From assembly GCA_016713525.1 (NCBI GenBank), contig JADJOZ010000012.1, positions 1 to 64,000 of the forward strand: DNA of 64,000 nt. The letters are read 5' to 3'. Shown one piece after another: positions 26,656 through 37,483 of the stretch. The DNA is from Bacteroidota bacterium (GTDB lineage: Bacteria > Bacteroidota > Bacteroidia > AKYH767-A > OLB10). Positions within the stretch are counted from its first letter, which is position 1, and every line of letters starts with the position of its first letter. A program made the position numbers and the translations under genes. Under the pieces are notes generated by a model. The model did no database searches. It had not been told where the DNA came from and saw only the letters and a list, made by a program, of their open reading frames with translations.

Positions 26656-28354
26656 TTAAGGATTAGCAATTTTGGTTTTTATGGTGCTTTGTATTAATGT
26701 TGCCAGAATCATAACCAACAAACAACCTATCACATTATACCAAAGGAAAGAGATCTCGGTAAAATTATAACATACAATTACAACACATTCAGCAATAACT
26801 GCGGCGATAAAAACGGCATTTCCCTGGATGTGTTTTAGGTAAAATCCGGTTAGAAAAATACCGAGAATGGTTCCATAAAATATAGAGCCCAGAATGTTGA
26901 CAGCTTCAATGAGGCTGCCCAATTTACCGGCAAACATTGCAATTCCAATGGCAAATACTCCCCAGCCAATGGTAGCCCAACGGGAAGCATTGAGGTAATG
27001 TGTGGAATCGCCTTCTTTGTGCAGGCTTCGTTTATAAATATCGACAACAAATGTTGAAGCAAGCGCATTAAGTTCAGAGGAGGTGGATGACATAGAAGCA
27101 GCAAAAATAACTGCTATGATTAATCCGATAATACCTACCGGAAGATAGTCGGTTACAAATCGAAGGAAGATATAATTGACATCATTTGTATCAGCCAGTT
27201 TATCATTTTCCTTTATAACAACTTTTAAATTATTTCGAATCGATTCCTGACTTTTTTTGTTGTGATCTGATTATTTCCTTTTTCTGTGCAATCAATTCTG
27301 CATTGTCGGATTTCACAGCATCCAACAATTCAAGTGTGGTTTCTCTTTTAGCCGATTGCAAAGCATTGAATTCCGATTCTATTGCATAATATTCGGCAGC
27401 ATATTCGCTTTTTTTCAATTTGTTAGTCTCTACCGAATTGAAAAATACCGGTTGCGGAACAAACATATAAAATACATAAAGTAATGCTCCAATAAAAAGT
27501 ATGGCCATTTGCATTGGGATTTTTACGATCCCATTAAATAGTAATCCAAGCCGGCTTTGGGTTATGGAGCTACCTGACAAATAGCGACCTACCTGTGATT
27601 GATCTGTTCCAAAATAGGAGAGAGCCAGAAAAAATCCCCCAATTAATCCCGACCATAAATTATACCGGTTATTTATTTCGAGTGATGTATCTACTAAATT
27701 CAATTTGTTGCTGTGGCCTGCAATAGTAATTACATCACTGAATGAAAGTGATTCCGGCAACATCTGAAACAAAATAATTCCTGCCAAAGCCATTCCTGAT
27801 AATATAATTACCATCTGTCCGGTTTGTGTATAGCTTACAGCTTTTGTTCCTCCTGCGACCGTGTAAATAATTACAATTCCACCGATACAAATATTGGTCA
27901 GATAAATATTCCATCCTAACAAAGAAGAAAGTATTATTGCAGGAGCATAAATGGTTAAACCGGCAGCGAGACTTCTTTGAATCAGAAATAAAAATGCTCC
28001 AAGAGATCTCGTTTTCAAATCGAATCTGTTTTCCAAATATTCATAAGCGGTGAACACTTTTAGCCGGTGAAAAATAGGAACAACAGTAATACTAAGTACA
28101 ACCATAGCAAGAGGCAGGCCAAAGTAAAATTGAATAAAGCGCATGCCATCGGTGAAAGCCTGACCGGGTGCTGATAAAAAGGTGATGGCACTTGCCTGAG
28201 TGGCCATGATGCTTAATCCGACAGTATACCAGGGTAAAGTTTTATTTCCAAGTAAATAGCCTTCTATGTTTTTACTGCCACGACTTTTTCTGATACCATA
28301 CCAGGTTATAAAAACAAGTGTTCCAATTAGTACCAGCCAATCTATAATACTCAT
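26656..28354 (-). CDS. Sodium:solute symporter, SSS/SLC5 family (frameshifted in this sequence)
   Basis: An inner-membrane Na+-coupled transporter of about 565 residues with some 13 membrane segments. The N-terminus (LVFITWYGIRKSRGSKNIEGYLLG, then LPWYTVGLSIMATQASAITFLS) and LSYFGTDQSQVGRYLSG are typical of the SSS family. The frame breaks in an A7 run (T7 on the plus strand, 27252-27258); removing one A joins KKSQESIRNNLKVVIKEND to the last membrane segments starting PVGIIGLIIAVIFAASMSST. The ATG overlaps the TGA of a 40-residue membrane protein gene (ATGA), and the PIG-L deacetylase lies upstream in the same operon. The substrate is unknown; the context suggests a sugar or sugar derivative. 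Confidence 0.9.
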
Positions 28355-28473
28355 AAGAAAGAACGGGTGATTAAAAGGTAAACAATAATTTGCACCAATA
28401 ATATTACGAGAACTGTGGTATACCAGCCTTGCCAGGAATGAAATACAGGAGGTTTAGATTCAGGAGTTTCCAA
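28351..28473 (-). CDS. 40-residue single-pass membrane protein coupled to the symporter
   Basis: A short gene with start TTG at 28473 (an in-frame TAA three codons upstream rules out an earlier start) and TGA at 28351-28353, overlapping the symporter ATG in the sequence ATGA. The product begins with a proline-rich polar stretch (ETPESKPPVFHSWQGWYTT), then one hydrophobic segment (VLVILLVQIIVYLLI), then TRSFL. The overlap implies translational coupling, and the start is only 6 bp after the restored PIG-L stop. Some bacterial symporters have small accessory membrane subunits; a similar role here is my inference. Confidence 0.65.
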   Translation of the reverse strand: METPESKPPVFHSWQGWYTTVLVILLVQIIVYLLITRSFL

Positions 28474-28479
28474 GCCGGA

Positions 28480-30969
28480 TTATTTTGAAGCATTAATTAA
28501 ATTAAACATTAAACGAAATGCTCCGGGAACACCTGCAGGCAATTGGCGAAAAAAGAGATTCCGGTGTATATAAAATGACCTTTCCCTTTTGGTGCAATTA
28601 TTAGTCCGCTATCCAATGGTTTTTCTCCCGGATCATTCCAGGTTAATATGGTTTCATATTCGGGAGCAGGTTCACTTGCAAAATACAAACCGCGTTCCTG
28701 AACCCAATTATCGAAATCGTTTTTTGTAATCGCATTAGGCGTATTTAACAGTTTATGTTCCGGTTTAAGAAAAGTGACTGTTGCCTTTTCATCGGTTACT
28801 CGTTCTCTACCAACTTTAAAAGTGTAGGGACCTATTTTTTCGCCAACTTTACTAATGAAATTATTGGTATTGTATTGAACTATCAATGTTCCTCCCTGTT
28901 CCACGTAATTCATAAGCCGCTCATAGTACCCATCCATTTTTTCATTTGTATTATAAACTCTGATACCCGTTATGATTGCTCCAAATTCGTTCAGGTTACC
29001 TGTAAGCAACTGCTCGTCATCCAAAATTACCACATCCAACCCCGCCATCTTTAAAGATGCAGCAACAGCATCTCCAGGTCCTTCGATGTATCCAATTTTT
29101 TTTACCGATGTTTTAAGATCAAACGAAACAACTTTTATGTTACTTTCTTCCAGACTAAAAAGAGGAGGAATATGGTCGTATTCAATTTTATTTACCGTAT
29201 GACGGTATGTTTTCCCTGCTTCATTAGCTTCGACTGAAATAATTTTTGCTGATTCAGATTTGTATTTACTGTTATCCGGTATCAAAGTGAATTCTGAAGT
29301 AATTGTAGCATTTAAAGAACTCAATTGAACAGGTATTTCATTTGGAGTAATTGTATATCCTTCTGGAGCTTTGGATACTAATTTACCATTAAAACTTTTT
29401 CCTGATAAATTAACATGAACTTTAAATTTCTGAGGATCAGAATTCGTTACTAATAGATTATTTTCAATTGGAATAATTGAAATAGACGGAACAATATCGA
29501 AGTTCCTGTATTTTTCACCTTTCACAGGATCTGTAAATTTATAATTTACCGGACGTTGCGATTTAATAGTTACTCCGTAAACGTTCATGTCAAAAGTAAC
29601 TGTAAAAGCTGGGTCAGTCCATGGTTTTCCAATCAATTGCTGATCGGCAACATTAAATGAAGAAATTCCATGTGGTTTGGTTAACCAGTATGGTTGTGAA
29701 ACCGGTGTCTCGCCGGGAATATAAATTTTTTCAACAATGGTGATTGGTTCATTTTTGAGAGCAGTTTTAGATGGGGCAATTTCTTTTCCGGGAATAGAAA
29801 TTGAATTAATTTTAATTTGATCGGATAGTCGGGAAATAGCAGTTAATGTCAATTGAACAGAATCTCCAGGTGTAGCCTGAAAGACATCAGTATTTGCTTC
29901 AATCCACATTCCTGAGCACGCAAGAATAAGTTCCGTGACTTCTTTTTCTTTAATTGTTTTCCAATGACCGTTTTTCAGCTTTCTTATTTCCTGCAGTACC
30001 ACAGTTAGTGGCTGAACCGATTTTTCAGGATGAAAGTCATTAAAGTCTTTCATAATTTGATTTATCATAACTCCGATTTTGGATCCACCTTCAATCCTGT
30101 TCCATGAGAGATCAATATTTTCAAATATTCCGGTAACGTTAGTATCACCATCGAGTTTTCTGAAATTTTCTTTTATTGGTCCCCGTGCTCTTGCAACACC
30201 GAATCCCTGGCTTTTGTGCATACTTCTGCTGTTTGCAGCTATCTCACCATATGATTCGCCGGTCAGCGGATTATAAGTGCCTACATCCAAGGTAATTTGC
30301 CCGGGAACAACAGTAGGGGTTTGCCCTCTTGGTGTAAAACTGTTATGGAAAATCCTTTTAGTTTGCCAGACATCCACATATTTTAATTGTTCAGGAAATC
30401 TGTTTGGATTGGCTGCATCGCGGAAAGCCTTAACTGCGAGCATTGCAGATGCAGTATGATGTCCGTGTCCACCTTCACCTGTGGTAGGAAACCTGTTAAT
30501 GATAACATCGGGTTTAGTAAGTCTGATTGCCCATACTACATCTGCGAGAATTTCTTCTTCTTTCCAAATGGAAAACGTTTCTTCCGGATTTTTGGAATAG
30601 CCAAAGTCGTTGGCTCTGGTGAACAATTGTTCAGCGCCATCAATTCGTCGTGCAGCTAACAATTCCTGTGTTCTTATCATTCCAAGTTCACTGCCTTGTT
30701 CTTTTCCGATCAAATTTTGTCCACCATCGCCACGGGTAAGTGAAAGGTAAACTGTCCGCAAGCTTAGTTCCCTTGCCATGTAAGAAAGCAGCCTCGTATT
30801 TTCATCATCTGGATGAGCGGCAACATATAATACTGTTCCTATGGTGTTCAATTTTTGTAAATCGATACGTATATCGGATGAAGATTTTGGGACAGGATCC
30901 TGAGCAGTTAAAATGGTAATTTGGAATGTAAAACCCAGGAGCAGAAACAATATTTTTTTTTAGACGCAT
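28480..30969 (-). CDS. Exported PIG-L family deacetylase (two frameshifts in this sequence)
   Basis: A large protein (829 residues restored) with an N-terminal PIG-L (LmbE-like) N-deacetylase domain: AAHPDDENTRLLSY near residue 60 and the later zinc ligands in GGHGHHTASA. The following 500 residues are beta-rich and end in a domain like ThuA/glutamine amidotransferase-type folds (GDAVAASLKMAGLDVVILDD). Both ends are frameshifted. One A too many in an A9 run (30953-30961) hides the true start at 30969, which reads MRLKKILFLLLGFTFQ. One T too few in a T6 run near 28545 hides the C-terminus, which should read SFFRQLPAGVPGAFRL and stop at 28480. PIG-L enzymes deacetylate N-acetylglucosamine derivatives. 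With the signal peptide it acts outside the cytoplasm, presumably supplying the symporter encoded downstream. Confidence 0.88.
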
Positions 30970-30991
30970 ATTTTGAAAGGAGGTATATTGA

Positions 30992-30999
30992 CAAAAGTA
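30992..30999 (-). promoter_or_regulatory. -7 promoter box of the PIG-L/symporter operon
   Basis: TACTTTTG matches TAnnTTTG, 22 bases upstream of the restored ATG at 30969. Its position fits the restored start better than the shorter open frame. Confidence 0.5.
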
Positions 31000-31069
31000 A
31001 GGAACTCAGATGATAAAGGGATTCATCTAATCACAACAAAACAAATACAATTTTGTAACATTGCAACCA

Positions 31070-31720
31070 ATGAAAATTAAATTCAGTGAAACATTGAGAT
31101 ATTTTGCCCGAATAATTGGTAAGGCCATGCGTAACCTTCTATTGGGTTTAGGATGTATAGCTTTGATAATGAGTATATTTGCTTTCACCAGAGTGCCATA
31201 TGACTTACATCGGTGGTTAGGAGAAAATGGTAGTGGATTTACATTCGAACCATCAAATATTATTGTTTTGGGAGGCAGTGGTATGCCTTCTGAATCGAAT
31301 CTGATCAGGTTGTATTATGCAGCTTCAGCAGCTAAAATTCATCCCAATGCCGCCATAATTATTGCTCATCCTGAAGACTCATCAGTATTTGAAAGTATGC
31401 GGCATCATTTAATGAGTCTTGGAATAGATTCAGTTCGCATCCATTTTTGCATGAAAGGAACCAATACAAGGGAACAATCACTTCAGTTAAAACAATCTTT
31501 TCCGTCGTTAATTAAAGAAAAAAATGTTATTGTCACTAATCCTGAAAACATGTACCGCACTTTAAAAACTTTTAAAAAAAGTGGGTTTGAATATTTGGGT
31601 GGAATATCAGCTTTTGAGTATGATATGTATATTAATCTATCTTATAATCATAAGAAAGTAGGAGGGGCAGTGATTGCTCCTGATGTCTCTGAAAATCTTG
31701 ATTTAAGGTATAATTTCTAG
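31070..31720 (+). CDS. YdcF/SanA-like DUF218 membrane protein
   Basis: A 216-residue protein with one N-terminal membrane segment (LLLGLGCIALIMSIFAFT) and a DUF218 (YdcF-like) domain recognisable by IIVLGGSGMPSESNLIRLYYAASAA, the serine in GTNTREQS and the segment VIVTNPENMYRT. E. coli relatives SanA and ElyC affect envelope integrity. The ATG at 31070 is preferred over a TTG nine bases earlier. It is divergent from the PIG-L operon. Confidence 0.75.
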   Translation: MKIKFSETLRYFARIIGKAMRNLLLGLGCIALIMSIFAFTRVPYDLHRWLGENGSGFTFEPSNIIVLGGSGMPSESNLIRLYYAASAAKIHPNAAIIIAHPEDSSVFESMRHHLMSLGIDSVRIHFCMKGTNTREQSLQLKQSFPSLIKEKNVIVTNPENMYRTLKTFKKSGFEYLGGISAFEYDMYINLSYNHKKVGGAVIAPDVSENLDLRYNF

Positions 31721-31799
31721 AATTATTTGAAGTACGAAATTACCTGTATCAGGGAATATGAAGCAATTGGCTATTATAAATTAAATGGTTGGATTTGAT

Positions 31800-32273
31800 T
31801 TACACTAAAATGTAATTTTCCAGAATATCAACGCGGTCTTCAAATTCAGGATAGGCCATTAATGTTTCTTTCATACCTTCCATTACAAACTGACATCCTT
31901 TCATCAAGGTATTTCTGATTTCCGCAAAAGAAGCAGAACCGCTTTTCAACGATTCATTATTCACTTGTTGCAGTTCATCACCCAATTCTGTCAGATACGC
32001 TTTACAGGTGATATCCATTGCAGTATAAATCAGAATTTCATCCTTTAAAGTCAGCTGAAGCGTTTGGCCGGTCCGGGAAGCTCTGATTTTTTCAATAAAT
32101 TCATCCATGTGCTTGACATCGAATAATTTAAACTGGCGGATAGCATTCGATAACGGATGTTTTTCATGCAACATGGCAAATTTGCACATACCTAATGAGG
32201 AAAGCAGCAGATTTTGCACCATTAAATTCACCGGCAGTTTAAACGGTGCATTCGGAGATGTTTTATTTTCCAT
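31800..32273 (-). CDS. Hypothetical helical protein
   Basis: A 157-residue soluble protein, predicted mostly alpha-helical, without signal peptide or recognised domain. It contains two central cysteines (MGMCKFAM-like N-terminal segment and DITCKAYL) and ends in EDRVDILENYILV. The box TACCTTTG (32285 to 32278) lies four bases before the ATG, so it has its own promoter and is probably a real gene. The family is unknown to me. Confidence 0.6.
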   Translation of the reverse strand: MENKTSPNAPFKLPVNLMVQNLLLSSLGMCKFAMLHEKHPLSNAIRQFKLFDVKHMDEFIEKIRASRTGQTLQLTLKDEILIYTAMDITCKAYLTELGDELQQVNNESLKSGSASFAEIRNTLMKGCQFVMEGMKETLMAYPEFEDRVDILENYILV

Positions 32274-32277
32274 TCCA

Positions 32278-32285
32278 CAAAGGTA
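32278..32285 (-). promoter_or_regulatory. -7 promoter box 4 nt from the start of the 157-residue hypothetical
   Basis: TACCTTTG matches TAnnTTTG and is followed by TGGA and then the ATG at 32273, so any leader is almost absent. Confidence 0.6.
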
Positions 32286-32461
32286 ATAATCAATTTCTTA
32301 TGGCTGATAAAACAAAATGGCACACGAGTTTTCTGCAAGCATATTTTATTCTTGATTTTTAGGACTTTACGAAGATTAAAGCCTCTTTAACCAGTTTATA
32401 TTAAAGATTGAATCAACACTTTAGAAAAAACATTAGATTTGTTCTTCAACAAATATCCAAC

Positions 32462-35340
32462 ATGAATCTTAAAAGTCTACTCCTTACCACTTCATTGGGT
32501 GCCATCCTCAGTATGGGAGCCAATGCCAGCGGAGATGTTAAGCACTATGCTGATCCACTCCGTAAAATTTTTATTGAAAATCCGAAGCAGCTACCTGATT
32601 ATGCCTATCAAAATCAGTTACGAAAGAAGTCCTACTGGACTCAATTTGTATCTGAATCAGGAAATTGGACGGCTATGTTTAATGAGTCAAATGGACTTCC
32701 CCGACTGGCGATAGGAAAGCCTTTGGCAGTGGCCGGTTCATCTGCAAAGGCTGTGGCAGATAATTTTCTCAATAATAATTTGAGTAATTTTAATATTCCA
32801 ATTTCAGCACTGGAATATCAATCAGAAGCTACTTCTTCTAAATACCGTTATGTAAATTACAAACAGTTTTATCAAGGTATAGAATTGTTGTTTTCTAAAG
32901 TTCAGGTTAAAATGACCATGGATTTCAGAGTAATGCAATTCGGTTTAGGATGCCACCCCAATATAAATATCAGCACCCAACCTGCGCTATCCGAATCTGC
33001 TGCAGTTCAGTTTGCAACAAACGGTGTTGCGGGTATCACCGGTATTTCAGTGAATCCTGATATTAAAATTCTTCCTATTCCTGTTTACCGCAACTACAAT
33101 TACCGACTGGTATATGAGGTTACTGTCAGCAATCTGGATGTACAGGGAATTCCTGGAAAATATTACACCTTGATAGATGCAAATAATGGTGAAGTATTAT
33201 ACAGAACAAATCAGGTGCATCATGTTGCTGCAAACACAGATGTGAATGTAACGGGTACTTTACATTTAACGCACCCATATGATCCTGCGACATTGGAACC
33301 ACTTAAAAATATGAAAGTTGTTGAAGGTGGAACAACCTATTTTACTGACAATACAGGTTTCCTGGGATTAACCAATACTGCTGCAACCACTGCTACCATG
33401 TCACTGGAAGGACAGTGGGTTCGCGTGAGAACCAATAATGTTACCCCTTCATGGACAGTAAATCTGACACCCGGCGTAAATGCGGTGAATATAGATGGCA
33501 ACACTGATATAAAACAACGTACAACATATAATGCAATTGTGACAGTTCATGATTACATGAAAACAAAATATCCTGCTTTTACCGGACTTGATTTTGCTTT
33601 AACAGCGAACGTGGACGTTGCTGGAAGTTGCAATGCATTTTATGATGGCAGTTCTGTTAATTTTTTTGCTGCCGGTGGTGGATGCAATGCAACTTCATTG
33701 GTAGCTGATGTTTGTTATCATGAATATGGCCATGGCATAAATGATAAATTTTATCAATCGGTTGGAGCAGTATTTCAGAATGGTGCCATGGGTGAGGGGT
33801 ATGCTGATTTATGGGCATTGGGAATTACCACATCTCCGATTTTAGGAATTGGATTTTTCAATAATGATCCGAATGGTTTTGTTCGTCGTTATGATATTGA
33901 TAAAAAAGTTTATCCACAGGATCTAGTTGGTGAAGTTCATGCTGATGGAGAGATTATTGCCGGTGCATTCTGGGATACTCATTTGAACCTGGGTAACTTG
34001 CAACAAATGATGGACTTGTTTAAAGAAACTTTTTATGCTGGAATTTCAGACGCTGATGGTACTGAAGGAACTTTATTCCCGCTGATTCTAAATGAAACAT
34101 TAACAGTAGATGATAATGATGGAGATTTAACAAATGGTACTCCAAATTACTGTGCAATTACTTCTGGATTTGCAATACATGGAATCACAACTAGTGCACT
34201 CTCCGGTATCGACCATAATGAGGTTTTAATGTCGGCTCCGCTTGCACCTGTTACCATTAACGCCGTTGTTCAAAGTTTGGGTGCGGGAAGTACTGTTCAG
34301 GGAATTATCGTACATCAAACACCGGACCTTTCACACAGTTCTCTCTTACAAATACCGGAGGAACCAACTATCAGGGAACCATCCCCGCTCAACCAAACGG
34401 AACAATTATCGAATATTATTTAGGTTTAGAAGATAATTGTGGTACTTTCCTCAATGTTATTCCCGGTGGTGCAGCCGATGCAAATCCTAATATTCCATAT
34501 TACATTTTAGTTGGATTTAATGAACTGGTTTATGAAGATTTCGATAATAACTTTGGCGTATGGCAAATGGGAATCCCTTCCGATGATGCAATTACGGGTA
34601 TCTGGACAGTAGATGTGCTCATTCCATCATTCGTAGGAACCGGATTAGTTCAACCTGATGTTCAGGTTACGCCAGGTGGATTGTTTTGTGCCTTTACAGG
34701 CAATGCAGCAAGTGCATCATCTGGAGCCGGTGATAATGATGTGGATGTAGGGAAAACAACACTTATTTCTTCTGTTCAGGATCTTACAGGATATACCAAC
34801 CCTGCAATTACTTATCACCGTTGGTATTCCAATGATCAGGGAGCCACTCCAGGCACCGATTTCTGGCAGGTTGCAATTTCGGGTGACGGTACCACCTGGG
34901 TTCCTGTTGAAAATACCAGTGTAGCAGATCATAGCTGGAGACGTTTTGCATTTAAAGTGCTCTACTATATTACTCCAACGGCAACAGTTTATCTGCGTTT
35001 TATTGCTGAAGATGCCAATGCAGGTAGCTTAATTGAAGCTGCACTTGATGATTTTAAAGTTTGGGATGAAATTCCAACCGGTACACCTGAATCAGCATCG
35101 CTCGCAACTGTACACATTTTCCCAAATCCGGCTGCCTCGTCAATTAATATGAATGTAGGATTGGTAAGAGACGCTGATGTCAGTATTTCAATCATCAATA
35201 ATTTAGGTCAAATTGTTCATAGCTATAATAAAAATTTACCTGCCGGAAATAATATCATTACCGTTGATGCCCTTGAATTCGCTGCCGGAATCTATCAGGT
35301 TCAAGTAGTTACAGGAGACAGCATGAAAACAGAAAAATAA
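32462..35340 (+). CDS. Secreted M36-type (fungalysin) metalloprotease with T9SS sorting domain (frameshifted in this sequence)
   Basis: A 959-residue exported protease. After a signal peptide (MNLKSLLLTTSLGAILSMGANA) comes a fungalysin/thermolysin-type propeptide (to about residue 250), then the catalytic domain with the zinc motif HEYGHGIND and the third ligand in GEGYADLWALG. A frame break near 34303 (one A missing in a GGAAT run) is repaired by reading GNYRTSNTGPFTQFSLTNTGG, after which the frame continues without interruption into a beta-rich region and a C-terminal sorting domain with IFPNPAASSINM and a LPAGNNII motif. The end (MKTEK) is short for a T9SS signal; one more base in the A run would add ISIIH. 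Likely surface-anchored or released, feeding on protein. Confidence 0.88.
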
Positions 35341-35371
35341 GTATCATTCATTGAGAAATAAGAATTGCATG

Positions 35372-35402
35372 AAAAGCCCGGAAAATTTCCGGGCTTTTTG
35401 TT
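35372..35402 (+). terminator. Rho-independent terminator after the M36 protease gene
   Basis: AAAAGCCCGGAAA pairs with TTTCCGGGCTTTT, followed by a T-rich stretch. Confidence 0.9.
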
Positions 35403-35465
35403 TTTACAGAAAATAATTGCCATATTTGTTTACATTCATTTGAGACTTATCTAAAATATAAAACT

Positions 35466-37343
35466 ATGAGCAAAACAATTACTAAACTCGCAAAATGTAT
35501 GTCGTTATTTACGGCATGTTTTGCATTAAACTCCGCTGTTCAGGCACAAACATCAGGAGGTCCCGATACATACGGTTATGTTTGGCGCGACAGCAACGAT
35601 CCTTCAGGTCCGGCTTATAATTGGATTGACCTTACCACGGCTCCCGGTGCTATTCAGGTAACCGGTTTGGCTGATGATAACATTAAAGGACCTTTTGCTG
35701 TAGGCTTCCCATTTCATTACTATTGGTATGATGTCACAACTTTCAGAGTTGGTTCAAATGGATATTTAGGGTTTTCAAATATTCCAGTTGCACACCCGTT
35801 TCCAATCATCCCTTCTCCGGCAGGACTTCAAAATTATCTTGCAGTGATGACATCAGACTTGACATTCACCGATCCGGGAGGAGCACCACTTTCCGGTGTT
35901 GAATGTTGGTATTGGACCAGTCCGGGCAATGATTCACTTGTAGTATCTTATTTGAATGTTCCTTTTTGGGATCCCGTTGCTCCTGGCTATACCGGTTCTA
36001 ATACCTTCCAGGTAATTTTGAGTAATGTTGACAGTTCCATTACTTACCAATATCAGTTGCAGAGCGGTGTTTACAATAATCCGGCAAATTTCTGCACAAT
36101 AGGAATCGAAAATAATTCCGGAAATATTGGCTTGCAGCATAGCTTTGATATTTTCCCACCATCGGTTTATGCCATCAAATTTTATTACCCTGCAACCACA
36201 TCGTTCAGTGTAAATGATGCATCAACAGTATTTGCCGACAATGAAGATTCAGGTGGTTTATTTCTTGCTAAGGATGGCGGACCATTTACCCTTACCGGTC
36301 AGGTAAGAAATACCGGAAACCAGCCTCTGGCTTCTTTCAATGTTTCCGGACGGGTATTGAATGCGCTGGGAGTTGCACAGGTTACCAATACATTCTCTTC
36401 TTCTGCATTAGCACCAGGTCAGGTTGAGGATATTATTTTCCCGAATACCTTTAATCCTGCTGGTGCTGCAGGAACGTATCGATTCATTACAGAAACCCAA
36501 TTAGCGGGTGATGCTACACCTACCAATAATTTGAAAACAGTGGAGTTGGTGCTTGTAGATACCAATCAGACAAACATTAACTTATCATTTGATAATGGTG
36601 TTGATGCTGGACTTGGCGGATTGGGATGGCAAGGTGGTGGTGGTGGAGCAGGAATAGAATTTATTCCACCATTTTATCCTTGTAAGGTGTCTCAGTTAAG
36701 TGCGTACATTGCTGCTGATGCCAATGCCGTTGGTTTTGCTTTGATGTTGCTCGATGATGATGGTCCGAATGGTACTCCGGGCACTGTTCTTGACTCAGTG
36801 TATGTAGGCCCTTCTATTGTTATTGTAGGTGGATGGAATAACGTCAATCTTCCAACTCCGGTTACAATATCGTCAGGTAGTTTTTATGTTGCCTGGGTTA
36901 TGGGTGGCGATGGTGTTAGTATCGGCCAAAATCAAATAGCACCTATATCTAACAGAACTTATGAGATTCTTGGTCAGGCATCGAATCCAAATTCATGGGC
37001 TGCCTACCGTTATCGTGAAATTGAGGATGTAATGATTAATGCAGTTATTCAGCCAATTTCAATTGGTTTAAACGAAAATGATTTGACGAATCAACTGAGT
37101 AACGTGTATCCAAATCCGGCTATGAATAATATTCATATCAACTATAACTTCACTGAATCTACCGATTTAAGCTGGTCGATTTTAGACGTTACCGGTAAAT
37201 CAGTTGCTGCCGGTAAAACAGGGACAATTGTTGCTTCCGGAACACTTCAAATCGATATTTCAACTATTCCTTCTGGAGTTTACATGCTTTCCTTGTCGAA
37301 TGGAAGTGAATTTTATAACAAGAAAGTAACAGTAATACGCTGA
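35466..37343 (+). CDS. Large secreted protein with T9SS type A sorting domain
   Basis: A 625-residue exported protein (signal peptide ending NSAVQAQ). The first 230 residues contain aromatic and glycine-rich segments such as NGYLGFSN and VSYLNVPFW, resembling adhesive or lectin-like modules; residues 250-360 look like an Ig-like domain (GPFTLTGQVRNTGNQPLASFNVSG). A glycine run (WQGGGGGAGIEF) precedes a further beta domain. The C-terminal 75 residues form a T9SS sorting domain with NVYPNPAMNNIHI and the final KKVTVIR. No enzymatic motif is visible, so the role is unknown. It follows the M36 gene and has its own terminator. Confidence 0.85.
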   Translation: MSKTITKLAKCMSLFTACFALNSAVQAQTSGGPDTYGYVWRDSNDPSGPAYNWIDLTTAPGAIQVTGLADDNIKGPFAVGFPFHYYWYDVTTFRVGSNGYLGFSNIPVAHPFPIIPSPAGLQNYLAVMTSDLTFTDPGGAPLSGVECWYWTSPGNDSLVVSYLNVPFWDPVAPGYTGSNTFQVILSNVDSSITYQYQLQSGVYNNPANFCTIGIENNSGNIGLQHSFDIFPPSVYAIKFYYPATTSFSVNDASTVFADNEDSGGLFLAKDGGPFTLTGQVRNTGNQPLASFNVSGRVLNALGVAQVTNTFSSSALAPGQVEDIIFPNTFNPAGAAGTYRFITETQLAGDATPTNNLKTVELVLVDTNQTNINLSFDNGVDAGLGGLGWQGGGGGAGIEFIPPFYPCKVSQLSAYIAADANAVGFALMLLDDDGPNGTPGTVLDSVYVGPSIVIVGGWNNVNLPTPVTISSGSFYVAWVMGGDGVSIGQNQIAPISNRTYEILGQASNPNSWAAYRYREIEDVMINAVIQPISIGLNENDLTNQLSNVYPNPAMNNIHINYNFTESTDLSWSILDVTGKSVAAGKTGTIVASGTLQIDISTIPSGVYMLSLSNGSEFYNKKVTVIR

Positions 37344-37361
37344 TTAACAATATAACTGAAT

Positions 37362-37396
37362 AATAAAAGGGAGGCCGCAAAAGCCTCCCTTTTATT
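37362..37396 (+). terminator. Rho-independent terminator after the T9SS cargo gene
   Basis: AATAAAAGGGAGGC pairs with GCCTCCCTTTTATT, a 14-bp perfect stem around a 7-base loop. Confidence 0.9.
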
Positions 37397-37441
37397 ATTC
37401 AATACTTAATATTCGCTTAACATTAGATTTAAGGGATTGCC

Positions 37442-37449
37442 TAATTTTG
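37442..37449 (+). promoter_or_regulatory. -7 promoter box of pstB-phoU
   Basis: TAATTTTG matches TAnnTTTG, 34 bases upstream of the pstB start. No Pho-box-like direct repeat is evident around it. Confidence 0.5.
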
Positions 37450-37483
37450 CGAAAATCTATTACCAGCACAAAATTATCTGGAA

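Noticed and set aside
27230..27260. Programmed ribosomal frameshifting in the A7 run of the symporter gene.
   Set aside because: Similar breaks occur in many unrelated genes at any homopolymer, without slippery heptamers plus pseudoknots, so sequence error is simpler.
34242..34436. Short overlapping frame in the M36 protease gene.
   Set aside because: It is an out-of-frame reading around the single-base deletion near 34303.
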